From contig NZ_JAHLPT010000021.1 of the NCBI RefSeq assembly GCF_018918025.1, positions 1 to 40,435 of the forward strand: DNA of 40,435 bases, written 5' to 3'. The DNA is from Oscillibacter sp. MSJ-31. GTDB lineage: Bacteria > Bacillota > Clostridia > Oscillospirales > Oscillospiraceae. A program made the translations under genes and the position numbers. A model generated the notes under the pieces. That model searched no databases. It saw only the letters and a program-made list of their open reading frames with translations, and had not been told where the DNA came from. Shown here piece by piece: positions 31,829-40,435 of the stretch. Positions within the stretch are counted from its first letter, which is position 1. Each line of letters starts with the position of its first letter.

Positions 31829-32187
31829 ACCTCGCGGGAACGATTGCCCAGCAGCATTTGCCGCAGGTGCTTGGCAGCGATGCTCAACGGCTGATTTTTT
31901 CGCTGGAACAGATAGATGCTGCGCGGTGCGATCGGCTCGTCCAGCGTGAGCGGATAGACGCCGGTGAGTTCCGGCACCGCCACGAGCATTTCGCGCGGGA
32001 CAAACCCAATGCCGAGGTTGCAGCGCACAGCAGGAAGGACTTGATCGATGGTCTCTACCTCCACGTCAGGACTGAGCGGCAGGTCGTGCCGCAGAAAGAG
32101 GTCGGAATAGAAATCGGGGGACGATGTTCCCTCGGTGAGACTGACGATGGGATACGGAGAGCTTTTGCATAAGAGCGAGCAGCGCAC
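31807..32187 (-). pseudogene. LysR-family regulator, C-terminal effector-domain fragment
   Basis: About 120 residues remain: SLTEGTSSPDFYSDLF, VETIDQVLPAVRCNLGIGFV and PREMLVAV, with an IYLFQRKNQPLSIAAKHLRQ end, matching subdomain II of LysR substrate-binding domains. The DNA-binding HTH and first subdomain are gone. The 5' end runs into the diguanylate cyclase fragment of the opposite strand near 32170-32190, so a deletion joined two convergently cut genes. Not expected to be functional. Confidence 0.75.
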
Positions 32188-32566
32188 GATCTCGCCCGCT
32201 ATCTGCGTTTACATCGACGCAAACGGTCTGCATGAGCTCAACAACGAGCGCGGGCACGAGGCGGGAGACCTGATGCTGCGCTTCGTCGCGGAGAGCCTGA
32301 TGGAGCAGTTTCCGAAGGGCTCCCTTTACCGCATCGGCGGAGACGAATTTGTCGTATTCCCCGCCCCGGCGGAGGGGCAGACCTGCGAGGACCGTATGCG
32401 CTCGGCCTCCGTGAGCATCACCGCGCAGGGCTACAGCATCTCTTACGGCATTGCCGCGCATGAGTCGGTGGTCGGACTGAGAGAACTTGTCCGCGAGGCG
32501 GACGAGAAGATGCTTGAGAGCGAGCGCGCCTACTACGCCGAGCACGACCGCAGAGTACGGAAATAA
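32147..32566 (+). pseudogene. GGDEF (diguanylate cyclase) domain, N-terminally truncated
   Basis: The recognisable part begins at about 32190: AICVYIDANGLHELNNERGH, EAGDLMLRFVAESL, LYRIGGDEFVVFPA and the late ISYGIAAHES. The active-site GGDEF and the metal-binding Asp of YIDANG are present, but the sensor region and first domain strand are lost at the junction with the LysR fragment. An ATG at 32147 allows a 139-residue product with unrelated N-terminus. Known: intact GGDEF domains make cyclic di-GMP; activity here is doubtful. Confidence 0.7.
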
Positions 32567-32573
32567 AAAAGAG

Positions 32574-32608
32574 AAAAGGAGTAGTGGAGATCTTCACTAC
32601 TCCTTTTG
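32574..32608. terminator. Terminator between GGDEF remnant and phosphoketolase
   Basis: AAAAGGAGTAGTG and CACTACTCCTTTT are perfect 13-bp arms around GAGATCTT. It is placed to end both convergent units. Confidence 0.9.
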
Positions 32609-32647
32609 TTGTGTGCCGGCAGCGCCGCTTTCCGACCGACCGTATGC

Positions 32648-35062
32648 TTATTCGGCCGCCGGCGCTTCGCTATCCTCCCACCTCCAGTTGCGCACCTCGG
32701 GCAGGTCGATGCCGTTGTCGCGGATGTACTGGCGGTGCTCGACGAGCTTATCCTGCATCTTCTGCACGAGGTAGGCGCCGCGGTTGCCGAGCTGCGGCAG
32801 GCGGCGGACCGTGTCGATGACGAGGTCAAAGCGGTCGATGTCGTTCAAAACGCGCATATCGAAGGGCGTGGTGATGGTGCCCTCCTCCTTGTAGCCGCGC
32901 ACATGGAGGTTGCGGTTGTGGCGGCGGTAGGTCAGCTCGTGGACGAGTGTGGGGTAGCCGTGGTAGGCGAAGATGATGGGCTTATCCTTGGTGAACAGGC
33001 CGTCGTACTCCTCGTCGGTCAGGCCGTGGGGATGCTCGGTGTGCGGCTGGAGCTTCATCAGGTCCACCACGTTCACCACGCGGAGCTTCAGCTCCGGCAG
33101 CTCACGGCGCAGGATGCTCACGGCGGCGAGCGTTTCGAGCGTGGGTGTGTCGCCGCAGCAGGCCATGACGACATCCGGCTCCTGCCCCTGGTCGTTCGAG
33201 GCCCAGCTCCAGATGCCGATGCCCTGCGTGCAGTGCTTGACCGCCTGCTCCATCGTCAGCCACTGGGGGCGCGGGTGCTTGCTCGCCACAATGATGTTCA
33301 CATAGTTGCGGCTCTTGATGCAGTGGTCAAAGCAGGAGAGCAGGCAGTTGGCGTCCGGCGGCAGATACATGCGCACGACATCGGCCTTCTTGTTGGCCGC
33401 ATGGTCGAGGAAGCCGGGGTCCTGATGCGTAAAGCCGTTGTGGTCCTGCTGCCAGACATTTGAGGCGAGGATGTAGTTGAGCGAGGCGATGTCCTGCCGC
33501 CACGGCAGCTCGCTGCACATCTTGAGCCACTTGGCGTGCTGGGCGAACATGGAGTCCACGATGCGGATGAACGCCTCATAGCTGTCAAAAAAGCCGTGGC
33601 GTCCCGTGAGCAGGTAGCCCTCCAAAAAGCCCTCGCAGAAGTGCTCGGAGAGCATGGAGTCCATCACGCGGCCGTCGGGGTCAAGATGGTCGTCGATGCC
33701 GGGAAGCTGCTCGTCGAGGAAGCGGCGGCCCGTGACCTCAAAGACCGCCTGTAAGCGGTTTGACGCGGTTTCGTCCGGCGCGAAAATGCGGAAGTTGCGC
33801 GCGTCCATGTTGAGCTTCATCACGTCGCGCACATAGGTGCCGAGGACATACATATCCTGCGCCTCGACCGCGCCGGGGGCCTTGACCTCCACGGCATAGT
33901 CGCGAAAATCGGGCGTGCGCAGGTCGCGCAGGAGCAGACCGCCGTTCGCATGAGGATTTGCGCCCATGCGTCGCTTGCCCGTCGGCGGGAAGGACGCGAC
34001 CTCCTCGACGGGCGTGCCGTCCGCGTTGAAAAGCTCCTCGGGCCTGTAGCTGCGCAGCCACTCCTCCAGCTCGGCAAGGTGACGGTCCGCGTCCGCGCCC
34101 ATGGAGATGGGCACCTGATGGGCGCGCCAGCAGCCCTCGACGGGCAGGCCGTCGACCTCCTTCGGCCCCGTCCAGCCCTTAGGGGTACGCAACACGAGCA
34201 TCGGCCAGCGCGGGCGCTTCGCCTCGCCGCTCTTGCGCGCGGTGCGCTGGATGCGCCTGATCTCGCGGATCGCCCAGTCGAGCGCCGCAGCCATCTGCTG
34301 GTGCATTGCCATGGGCTCATCGCCCTCGACGAAGCGCGGCTCCCAGCCGCAGCCGCGGAAGAAGCTCTCGACCTCCCCGTGGCTCATGCGGGAGAAGATG
34401 GTGGGGTTGGCGATCTTGAAGCCGTTGAGGTGCAAAATCGGCAACACCGCGCCGTCGGTGATGGGGTTCATGAACTTGTTTCCGTGCCACGAGGTCGCAA
34501 GCGGTCCTGTCTCCGCCTCGCCGTCGCCGACCACGCAGGCGGCGATCAGATTGGGATTGTCCGCCACCGCGCCAAAGGCGTGGGCGAGGGAGTAGCCCAG
34601 CTCGCCGCCCTCGTGAATGGAGCCGGGGGTCTCGGGCGCGACATGGCTCGGGATGCCGCCGGGGAAAGAAAAGCGCTTGAAGAGCTTCTGCATGCCCTCC
34701 TTATCGCGGGTGATGTTGGGGTAGACCTCGGTGTAGCTGCCGTCGAGCCAGTCCTGCGCGACCATGGCGTTGCCGCCGTGGCCGGGACCGGAGAGGTAGA
34801 TCATATCGAGGTCGTCGCGCTTGATGACGCGGTTCAAGTGCGTGTAGATGAAGTTCTGGCCCGGGCAGGTGCCCCAGTGGCCGACGATGGTCTGCTTGAG
34901 GTCGCTCTTTTTGAGCGGGCGCTCGAGCAGGGGGTTATCGAGCAGGTAGAGCTGGCAGGCGGTCAGGTAGTTCGCGGCGCGCCAGTAGGCATCGAGCTGC
35001 CAGAGCTCCTGCCGGTTCAGCGGCGGCTTTTTGGAAAGCCGCGCGGCCTTCAGTACGGACAT
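32648..35062 (-). CDS. xfp: Phosphoketolase (xylulose-5-P/fructose-6-P)
   Basis: 804 aa; ATG 35062 after AAAGGAGGTAAGTATTTT, matching the usual family length of about 790-825. Thiamine-diphosphate enzyme: [51 protein letters not shown] and the TPP motif [18 protein letters not shown] are all present. C-terminal part [20 protein letters not shown]. It splits xylulose-5-phosphate (and often fructose-6-phosphate) with phosphate to acetyl-phosphate, giving a pentose fermentation shunt. Monocistronic with its own promoter. Confidence 0.95.
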   Translation of the reverse strand: MSVLKAARLSKKPPLNRQELWQLDAYWRAANYLTACQLYLLDNPLLERPLKKSDLKQTIVGHWGTCPGQNFIYTHLNRVIKRDDLDMIYLSGPGHGGNAMVAQDWLDGSYTEVYPNITRDKEGMQKLFKRFSFPGGIPSHVAPETPGSIHEGGELGYSLAHAFGAVADNPNLIAACVVGDGEAETGPLATSWHGNKFMNPITDGAVLPILHLNGFKIANPTIFSRMSHGEVESFFRGCGWEPRFVEGDEPMAMHQQMAAALDWAIREIRRIQRTARKSGEAKRPRWPMLVLRTPKGWTGPKEVDGLPVEGCWRAHQVPISMGADADRHLAELEEWLRSYRPEELFNADGTPVEEVASFPPTGKRRMGANPHANGGLLLRDLRTPDFRDYAVEVKAPGAVEAQDMYVLGTYVRDVMKLNMDARNFRIFAPDETASNRLQAVFEVTGRRFLDEQLPGIDDHLDPDGRVMDSMLSEHFCEGFLEGYLLTGRHGFFDSYEAFIRIVDSMFAQHAKWLKMCSELPWRQDIASLNYILASNVWQQDHNGFTHQDPGFLDHAANKKADVVRMYLPPDANCLLSCFDHCIKSRNYVNIIVASKHPRPQWLTMEQAVKHCTQGIGIWSWASNDQGQEPDVVMACCGDTPTLETLAAVSILRRELPELKLRVVNVVDLMKLQPHTEHPHGLTDEEYDGLFTKDKPIIFAYHGYPTLVHELTYRRHNRNLHVRGYKEEGTITTPFDMRVLNDIDRFDLVIDTVRRLPQLGNRGAYLVQKMQDKLVEHRQYIRDNGIDLPEVRNWRWEDSEAPAAE

Positions 35063-35149
35063 AAAATACTTACCTCCTTTATCATTGCGCCGCCGCGAAA
35101 GGATGATAGGTCTCCGCGGCAGCTTGTTTCCGCTTGGTTTCACAGTGAC

Positions 35150-35178
35150 AGGATACCACAAAAGACGCCGTCTGTAAA
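35150..35178 (-). promoter_or_regulatory. Promoter of phosphoketolase
   Basis: Minus strand TTTACA (35178-35173), 17-bp spacer, TATCCT (35155-35150), about 88 bp before the start codon. Confidence 0.6.
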
Positions 35179-35241
35179 GCAGACTCTTTCCGCATCTGGC
35201 CGCGCCGCCTATACCGCGCCGCACAAGCAGGGAAACAGGAA

Positions 35242-35279
35242 TTTAGGCTGCCGAAGGCAAGAGCCTCCGGCAGCCTAAA
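35242..35279. terminator. Hairpin terminator downstream of the degV unit
   Basis: TTTAGGCTGCCG and CGGCAGCCTAAA (12-bp perfect arms) enclose a second small GGC/GCC stem. It lies 9 bp past the stop of the small minus-strand gene. Confidence 0.7.
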
Positions 35280-35287
35280 GGGAGCAA

Positions 35288-35503
35288 TCAATTTGGTTCA
35301 AATGGCGCGGGCGCACCCTCTATGCAAAGGCGGCAGCCCCGCTCACCAGACTCCGTAGACCAGCGTCGTGCTGCGCTGCCCCTCTCTGCGCCCCGCACAT
35401 ACAGCATCGCCAGCGTCACGCCGATGACGATGGGCGGCAGGGTCAAAATGCGCACCGTAAGGTGCAGCAGCTCCGCTGCGCGCCCCTTCTCTTCTTTTTT
35501 CAT
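35288..35503 (-). pseudogene. Truncated small membrane protein coupled to degV
   Basis: 71 codons from ATG 35503, overlapping the degV stop (ATGA). Residues 12-36 (LLHLTVRILTLPPIVIGVTL, AMLYVRG) are one TM segment resembling the first segment of PAP2-like phosphatases. The remainder (RGSAARRWSTESGERGCRLC) looks like out-of-frame sequence. Probably a gene truncated after its first membrane helix; a genuine small protein is possible. Confidence 0.45.
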
Positions 35504-36333
35504 GTCTCGAAGCCCATCATGATGCCGCCGCGCTCGGCATAGTAGCTGCACAGGCCCCTGAGCGGATACCGCCGCACATCGGCATTGGGAAAGCGGCGGC
35601 GGAGCTCCGTATACAGCTCCAGCGAAAACGCGGCGTTCCCGCAATGCCCGATGCGCACGCTGCCGCCCTTGTAGCCGAGCCGCTCCATCTCCTGCAATAA
35701 AAATTCCTGCGTTTTCCTCTCGCCGCGGCACTTGCCGAGCATCTCGAGCGTTCCCTCCGCGCTCGCCTGTCCGACGGCGCGGATGCCAAGCACGCCCGCC
35801 GCCGTCGCCGCGAGCTTGCTGACGCGCCCGTTTTGCGCGAGATTATGCATCGACTCCAAGGAAAAGAGCAGGTGTGTGCGCCGCCGCAGCTCCTCCACAA
35901 CGCGGTACACTTCGTCAAACGATGCGCCGCCGCGCTGCGCGGAGGCAGCCTTTTCCAGCAGCAGCATCGTCTCCGGCCCCGCCGAGAGCGTATCCACGAT
36001 GCGGATGCGGCGGGAGGGGTCGCGCTCCTCGCAGCTCTGCTTTGCCACGCACGCGGCGCTGTAGCTGCCGGAGAGTCTGCTCGTGATCGTAAAGGCGAGA
36101 ACATCCCCGCTCTCGCCGAAGGCTTTTTCCCAGTCGGCAACATTCGGGCAAGCGCTGTAGGAGCGCCCCTTGGTCGCGCGGAGCGTCGAGACCATCGCAT
36201 CGACATCGAGCCGGGCGTCATCGCGAAATTCCTCCGTCTCAGTGCGAAGGGTGAGCGGAACGCTGACAAAATCAGCCCCATCCAATGAAAGAAGGTCGCA
36301 GCTCGAGTCTGCGACAAGGCGAATCTGACTCAT
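35500..36333 (-). CDS. DegV family fatty-acid-binding protein
   Basis: 277 aa, TTTTGGAGGATAACT before ATG 36333. Opens IRLVADSSCDLLSLDGADFV (the DSSCDL motif), then SACPNVADWEKAF, AFTITSRLSGSYSAACVA, VDTLSAGPETMLL and GIRAVGQASAEGTLE. DegV/FakB proteins hold a fatty acid for phosphorylation by FakA in phospholipid synthesis or uptake; the lipid-binding role is family knowledge. FakA is not in the window. Confidence 0.88.
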   Translation of the reverse strand: MSQIRLVADSSCDLLSLDGADFVSVPLTLRTETEEFRDDARLDVDAMVSTLRATKGRSYSACPNVADWEKAFGESGDVLAFTITSRLSGSYSAACVAKQSCEERDPSRRIRIVDTLSAGPETMLLLEKAASAQRGGASFDEVYRVVEELRRRTHLLFSLESMHNLAQNGRVSKLAATAAGVLGIRAVGQASAEGTLEMLGKCRGERKTQEFLLQEMERLGYKGGSVRIGHCGNAAFSLELYTELRRRFPNADVRRYPLRGLCSYYAERGGIMMGFET

Positions 36334-36359
36334 AGTTATCCTCCAAAAAAGAAAACTGC

Positions 36360-36386
36360 TGTTGCCGGCACCGTCTGCCGGCAACG
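36360..36386. repeat. Hairpin between divergent degV and DUF1836 genes
   Basis: GTTGCCGGCA and TGCCGGCAAC are perfect 10-bp arms around CCGTCTGC-type loop bases, with outer AAAACTG/CAGTTTT (36350s-36410s) also pairing. A regulatory site or 5' leader structure of degV. Confidence 0.5.
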
Positions 36387-36456
36387 ACAGTCTAACAGTT
36401 TTCCACTATTGCGTCAACCGTTTTTAAAAAACTGATTGAATTATTTTGCAAAGCCG

Positions 36457-36485
36457 TTGAACTTTGTGCAGAAAGCCGCTATAAT
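36457..36485 (+). promoter_or_regulatory. Promoter of the DUF1836 gene, start codon at the expected +1
   Basis: TTGAAC (36457-36462), 17-bp spacer, TATAAT (36480-36485). The ATG of the next gene begins 7 bp after the -10 box. Confidence 0.75.
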
Positions 36486-36491
36486 GGCGTC

Positions 36492-37073
36492 ATGGATAAT
36501 AATTTACAAAGCAAAATGGCGGCGGATATCGCCCCCTTCCGCCTGCCGCGCTACGCGCAGATCCCCGACATTGGGCTGTATCTGGAGCAGGTGGTGCGTT
36601 ATGTCAACGCCTATCTCGCGCCGCTCGGCGAGCCGGAGCTGTCACCCTCGATGGTGAGCAACTACGTCAAGCAGCGCTTGATCCCCGCGCCCCAAAAAAA
36701 GGTCTACACGGCCGAGCAGCTCGCACGGCTGATGTTCATTGCCGCGGTCAAGCCTGTCGTCCCCCTCGAGGGACTTCGCCTGATGTTTGGCATACAGGAG
36801 GGCAGCTATGCCCTCTGCACGGCGTATGACTACTTCTGCGACGAATTTGAGAATATGCTCTTTGCAGCCTTCGGCGTCGCTCCCGCGGCGCAGGGGCTTG
36901 GCGAGACGCGCTCGGCCGCGAAGGACCTTCTTCGCAACACCGTCTCAGCCATCGTCAACAAGATCTACCTCGACCGCTACCTGAGCGACTATCAAGATCG
37001 GCTCGCGCAGGAGCGCTCCTCCTCGGAGGCTGTTCCCCAAGAAACGGAGCGCTTGTGCGCAGAGAAAAAATAA
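36492..37073 (+). CDS. DUF1836 (MerR-like HTH) regulator, probably leaderless
   Basis: 193 aa from ATG 36492. Family features: FRLPRYAQIPDIGLYLEQVV, SPSMVSNYVKQRLIPAPQKK (the winged helix part) and VYTAEQLARLMFIAAVK. The consensus promoter places transcription start on or beside the ATG and there is no Shine-Dalgarno site. A start at ATG 36516 also lacks one. Target genes unknown; the flavodiiron gene follows 35 bp downstream and could be in the same transcript. Confidence 0.8.
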   Translation: MDNNLQSKMAADIAPFRLPRYAQIPDIGLYLEQVVRYVNAYLAPLGEPELSPSMVSNYVKQRLIPAPQKKVYTAEQLARLMFIAAVKPVVPLEGLRLMFGIQEGSYALCTAYDYFCDEFENMLFAAFGVAPAAQGLGETRSAAKDLLRNTVSAIVNKIYLDRYLSDYQDRLAQERSSSEAVPQETERLCAEKK

Positions 37074-37108
37074 CACCTCAGCTAAAAAATTCCGGAAAGG
37101 AAAATGCA

Positions 37109-38311
37109 ATGAACAACGAAATCCGAAACGAAAGTCAAGCCCTGCCGGAGTCCATCCGCTGCGTGGGCGCGGACGACCTCACCCTCAGCCTCTTTGAAAA
37201 CCAATACCCCGTCCAGCCGATGGGGGTGAGCTACAACTCTTACCTTATTTTAGACGAAAAGATCGCCGTCATGGACAGCGTGGACGCCCGCGCGGCGGAC
37301 GAATGGCTCGCCAAGCTCGCACACGAACTGGATGGGCGCAGACCGGACTACCTTGTGATCTCCCACATGGAGCCGGATCACTCCGGCAGCATCCTGCGCC
37401 TTGTGGAGCGGTATCCTGAAATGCAGCTTGTCGGCAACGCCAAAACCTTCGCGATGCTTCGTCAATTCTTCGGCGCGAAAGCACCGGCAGACGACCGCCT
37501 GCTGGAGGTCGGCGAGGGTGAAACGCTCCCCCTCGGCACACACACGCTTCATTTTATGCTCGCCCCGATGGTCCACTGGCCCGAGGTGATGGTCGCCTAC
37601 GAGGAAACAGAGAAGATACTCTTCTCCGCCGACGCCTTCGGGCGCTTCGGCTCGCTGGGGCGCACCGCCAACGCGCCGTGGGCACCGCAGGCACGACGCT
37701 ACTACTACAACATCGTCGGCAAGTACGGCGCGCAGGTGCAGGCGCTGCTGAAAAAGGCCGCCGCGCTGGAGATCGAAACGATCTGCCCGCTCCACGGTCC
37801 CGTGCTGACAGGCGGCGCGCTCGCCGAGGCCCTGCGGCTCTACGATCTGTGGTCACGCTGGCAAAGCGAGTCGCCGGATGATATTCTTCTCGCCCACGCC
37901 TCCATTCACGGCAACACCGCCCGCGCGGCGGAGCTGCTCAAGCAAAAGCTGGAAGCGAAAGGCGCGCGGGTCACGCTCTGCGACCTGACGACGACCGAAG
38001 TCTCCTACGCGGTGGCGAACGCCTTCTACTGCGGTAAGCTCGTACTGGCCTGCTCGACCTATGACGGCGGACTGTTCCCTCCCATGGAGGAATTTCTGAC
38101 CCACCTGCAAGCCAAGGGCTTCCGCAGCCGCACGGTGGGCCTGATCGAAAACGGCTCGTGGGCGCCCGCTGCTGCGCGGCTGATGCGCGCGAGGCTCGAG
38201 GAAATGAAGGACCTGCGCGTGTGCGACGCCGTGGTGTCGCTGCGCAGCGCGCTCAGTCCCGCAAGCGAGGCGCAGATGGAAGCGCTGTCCGCGGAGCTGT
38301 GCGCGAAATAA
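37109..38311 (+). CDS. Flavodiiron protein (FprA, class A)
   Basis: 400 aa; TCCGGAAAGGAAAATGCA before ATG 37109. Metallo-beta-lactamase-like diiron domain with all ligands visible: HMEPDHSGS (His, Glu, Asp, His), APMVHWPEV (His), FSADAFGRFG (Asp), CPLHGPV (His). C-terminal flavodoxin domain begins about 255 (LLAHASIHGNTARAAELL) with STYDGGLFPPMEEFL. It reduces O2 to water and/or NO to N2O to protect anaerobes. There is no rubredoxin fusion; the electron donor is elsewhere. Confidence 0.93.
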   Translation: MNNEIRNESQALPESIRCVGADDLTLSLFENQYPVQPMGVSYNSYLILDEKIAVMDSVDARAADEWLAKLAHELDGRRPDYLVISHMEPDHSGSILRLVERYPEMQLVGNAKTFAMLRQFFGAKAPADDRLLEVGEGETLPLGTHTLHFMLAPMVHWPEVMVAYEETEKILFSADAFGRFGSLGRTANAPWAPQARRYYYNIVGKYGAQVQALLKKAAALEIETICPLHGPVLTGGALAEALRLYDLWSRWQSESPDDILLAHASIHGNTARAAELLKQKLEAKGARVTLCDLTTTEVSYAVANAFYCGKLVLACSTYDGGLFPPMEEFLTHLQAKGFRSRTVGLIENGSWAPAAARLMRARLEEMKDLRVCDAVVSLRSALSPASEAQMEALSAELCAK

Positions 38312-38332
38312 ACATATAGGAGCGGTGATCTG

Positions 38333-38968
38333 ATGATGCACTACCTACTGATCCTGCTGATCGGCTATCTGCTCGGCTGCTCGAACATGGCGGTTTACCT
38401 CGCCGCCGCACAGAACGTCGATCTGCGCTCCGGCGGCAGCGGAAACCCCGGCGCCTCCAACGCGCTGATCCTAATGGGCTGGCGCGCGGGGCTGCTCGTA
38501 GGTGCGCATGACATTGCCAAGGCGGTCCTCGCCGTGCTGCTGTGCCGCCTGCTTTTTCCCGCCGTTCCGCTCGCGGGCGCTCTATCGGGCGCCGCCTGCG
38601 TCGCCGGGCACATGTTCCCGTTCTATATGCGCTTTCACGGGGGAAAGGGCTTTGCCGCCTATCTCGGCATGACGCTCGCCTTAAACTGGCGCTTTGCGCT
38701 CCTGCTGCTTCTTGCCGTCTCGCTCATCACGCTTGTGACCGATTACGTCGTCCTTGGGACAATGACGACCGTCATCAGCGTCCCGCTCTACAGCGCATGG
38801 AGCGGCAGCGGGACCACCGCGCTGCTCCTCCTGCCCCTTTCGGCGATCATCATTTATAAGCACAGGGATAATCTTGTGCGCATCTGTCGGGGGACAGAGA
38901 TCGGGCTGCGCAGCGCCCACCGCGGAGACCACTGCAAAAGCACGCAGAGCGGACCACCGCGCCCGTAG
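38333..38968 (+). CDS. plsY: Glycerol-3-phosphate acyltransferase PlsY
   Basis: 211 aa, ATAGGAGCGGTGATCTG before ATG 38333. Five TM segments. The three family motifs are present: SGGSGNPGASNALILMGWR, AHDIAKAVLAV and RFHGGKGFAAYLG. It acylates glycerol-3-phosphate using acyl-phosphate. The tail after about 180 (RICRGTEIGLRSAHRGDHCK) is longer and more polar than I expect. Confidence 0.9.
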   Translation: MMHYLLILLIGYLLGCSNMAVYLAAAQNVDLRSGGSGNPGASNALILMGWRAGLLVGAHDIAKAVLAVLLCRLLFPAVPLAGALSGAACVAGHMFPFYMRFHGGKGFAAYLGMTLALNWRFALLLLLAVSLITLVTDYVVLGTMTTVISVPLYSAWSGSGTTALLLLPLSAIIIYKHRDNLVRICRGTEIGLRSAHRGDHCKSTQSGPPRP

Positions 38969-39001
38969 GCGCTTTCGCGCGGTGGAGCGCAGCCGCCATA
39001 C

Positions 39002-39050
39002 AAAAAGCATCGGAAAAAGGGAGCGAGTGCCCTTTTTCCGATGCCTTTTT
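39002..39050 (+). terminator. Terminator after plsY
   Basis: GGCATCGGAAAAAGGG-type arms: GCATCGGAAAAAGGG and CCCTTTTTCCGATGC pair perfectly around AGCGAGTG, then CTTTTT. It also faces the minus-strand lipoprotein gene that ends at 39125. Confidence 0.9.
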
Positions 39051-39124
39051 CGTCTCCTCCCGCGCCGCCGTGAGCTTGTCCCGCACGCCGGGTGCAGCGT
39101 CCCGCGGACGACGCGCCCGCCGTC

Positions 39125-40216
39125 TTACCCTGTGTACAGGAGCAGTCCGATGGAGTCCGTGCCGTCCGGCAGGAAGGGGATCCCCGCGCCCGTGCGCGAG
39201 CGCTGGAAATAAAGATCCTCGCCGGAGGGGGAAATGAGGATCGGGAAGCTCGCGTCGATCTCGTCGCCGCTGTCGGCGGAGAGCTTCAGATACAGGCAGT
39301 CGTCCTCCATGCGCCACACGCCGAGGTAGTCCTGCTTGATGTAGCCAGCGGGAGCGTAGTATAGGTCGGCTGTTCCCGCATACTCGGGGCCGGCATCGCC
39401 GCCGCGCAGCTCCAGCACCCAGCTGTCGCAGAGCCACGAGGTGTCGGCCAGTCCAAGCTCCGTGGGAGGCCACCACCAATCATCGCCGGACGGCTCCCAG
39501 CCCTCGGGATAGTCAAGACCGGTCGTGTAGCCGTAGATCGCAAAGTCATACAGCATCGGCGCCCCGGCCTCGTCTGTCGGCAGGATGAGATTGCCGTAGC
39601 CGTCCTCCTGCGGGTACCAAATCGCCGCTACGCCGTCGTTGGTCACAAGGTTGACCTCCCTGTCCGGCTCCTCGGGATTGACGAACACCAGCACGGGCTC
39701 GGCGTATTCCTCGCGGTAGAGCACTTCATCCGCCACAGGATGCAGGCCGTTGCCCATCATCTGCCAAGTCACATGGTTTACGGCAAGGCTGGTGTTCTCG
39801 TCGCGCGGGACGATGCAGAAGAGCTTGCCGTAGCCCGCGCCGAGGACGCGCTCGGACGGGATCTCCAGCAGAAACGGCAGCTCAGAGGTCAAATCCGCGC
39901 AGTTTTCGCGCAGCCAGTCCGTCAGCTCGGTTTGGTCGCCCTTCTCGCGGAGGCCGAGATAGGCCGCCGCGCCGGTGAGCCGGCCGTCGTATTCCAGATC
40001 GCCGCGCACCCGCGCGAGCGACTCCGCTCCGTCTACCGTTTCCTCGCTGTCCGCGGCGGGCTGCCCCTGCTTCAGAGCGTCGACCGACGCCTTGACGGGC
40101 GGATCGCCCCCGTCATTCGGCTTTGCTTTGTTGGCTTTGCCGCAGCCGGCAAGGCCGAACAGCAGGATGTGGCACAGGATCGCCGCGCAAATGCGGCGCT
40201 TCAGTGTTTGCTTCAC
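39125..40216 (-). CDS. Uncharacterised lipoprotein (363 aa)
   Basis: GTG start at 40216 with GAGGAGGAATTACT upstream. Signal peptide KQTLKRRICAAILCHILLFG and lipobox LAGCGK. A disordered linker (KPNDGGDPPVKAS) precedes an acidic, Trp/Tyr-rich extracellular domain with WEPSGDDWWWPPTEL, LVTNDGVAAIWYPQEDG and, toward the end, repeated beta-strand segments (WLCDSWVLELRG, YLGVWRMEDDCLYLKLS). No family recognised. It lies 12 bp downstream of the TPM-like gene, so the two probably share a transcript. Confidence 0.8.
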   Translation of the reverse strand: MKQTLKRRICAAILCHILLFGLAGCGKANKAKPNDGGDPPVKASVDALKQGQPAADSEETVDGAESLARVRGDLEYDGRLTGAAAYLGLREKGDQTELTDWLRENCADLTSELPFLLEIPSERVLGAGYGKLFCIVPRDENTSLAVNHVTWQMMGNGLHPVADEVLYREEYAEPVLVFVNPEEPDREVNLVTNDGVAAIWYPQEDGYGNLILPTDEAGAPMLYDFAIYGYTTGLDYPEGWEPSGDDWWWPPTELGLADTSWLCDSWVLELRGGDAGPEYAGTADLYYAPAGYIKQDYLGVWRMEDDCLYLKLSADSGDEIDASFPILISPSGEDLYFQRSRTGAGIPFLPDGTDSIGLLLYTG

Positions 40217-40228
40217 AGTAATTCCTCC

Positions 40229-40435
40229 TCAGAACGATCCGCTGCGGCCGTGGCCGCCGCCCCCGCTGCAGCTCGAGGTGCTTCCTCCGCCGCCGCCGTC
40301 GGAGCTCTCGCTCTTGATCTTCGTTCGTGTTTCGGTCGTGTACATAAAGCGGTCGCTGCTTTCCGTCAGCGCCAGCCCCTCGCCGGTGACGTATTCATCC
40401 GCCGCCGCGCCGCGCCGGACGGTCTTCATGTTCAT
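40229..40435 (-). CDS. TPM-domain-type membrane protein, C-terminal part
   Basis: Open to the right edge, so only the last 68 codons are visible; the ATG at 40435 is probably internal. The segment MKTVRRGAAADEYVTGEGLA, a TESSDRFMYTTETRTKIK stretch and a glycine/serine tail ending GGGGHGRSGSF resemble the C-terminus of TPM-domain (YgcG-like) proteins. Confidence 0.6.
   Translation of the reverse strand: MNMKTVRRGAAADEYVTGEGLALTESSDRFMYTTETRTKIKSESSDGGGGGSTSSCSGGGGHGRSGSF

Overview
The window looks like chromosomal DNA of a GC-rich, spore-forming anaerobic Clostridia member, most like gut Oscillospiraceae. This rests on forespore germination genes (spoVAD/spoVAE) behind a sigma-G-type promoter, a sigK remnant, a class-A flavodiiron protein, a phosphoketolase, SLH-domain surface proteins, lipoprotein ABC receptors and consensus sigma-A promoters with strong Shine-Dalgarno sites. 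All assignments come from reading the sequence and translations; no database search was run.

Region 1 (1-8950) is a possible surface-signalling locus. Two paralogous gene pairs point away from each other. Each pair is an extracellular solute-binding lipoprotein followed by a membrane-anchored LuxR-type regulator (TM, extracellular sensor, TM, cytoplasmic LuxR HTH). Neither pair has a permease beside it. Between them, on the minus strand, lies a translationally coupled operon of two zinc-ribbon proteins, a receiver-like protein and a frame-broken SLH protein. The divergent control region holds a perfect 9-bp-arm dyad and two overlapping palindromes. The start of a third Cys-rich small protein is at the left edge.

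Region 2 (8959-13331) is a graveyard of mobile-element debris with lower GC. It contains a lethal-factor-like metallopeptidase whose N-terminus is cut into by a RepA_N remnant, a sigK fragment, a tandem-HTH protein, an internally deleted Phd-type antitoxin, a tyrosine-recombinase C-terminus, an integrase-N/ArdA-C fusion and a possible serine-recombinase tail. A complete tRNA-Pro(CGG) is mirrored by an inverted copy of its promoter and 5' half that breaks off in the anticodon loop.

Region 3 (13384-21481) is the phosphate regulon: a candidate Pho box, pstSCAB, phoU, then a PhoP/PhoR two-component pair in tightly spaced order. It is followed by a UgpC/MsmK-type sugar ABC ATPase with its own leader and terminator.

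Region 4 (21482-29762) holds spoVAD-spoVAE, a polar amino-acid ABC importer (receptor, permease, ATPase), an operon of zinc-ribbon protein, NhaC antiporter, CDF cation exporter and Sir2 deacylase, and two tandem tRNA-Leu genes (GAG, CAG).

Region 5 (29861-40435) holds a cobalamin-independent methionine-synthase-family protein with a coupled DUF1275 membrane protein. Next is a scar where a LysR C-terminus meets a GGDEF C-terminus, then phosphoketolase, DegV with a truncated coupled partner, a DUF1836 regulator with an apparently leaderless promoter, flavodiiron protein, PlsY, an uncharacterised lipoprotein, and the C-terminus of a TPM-domain-type protein at the right edge.
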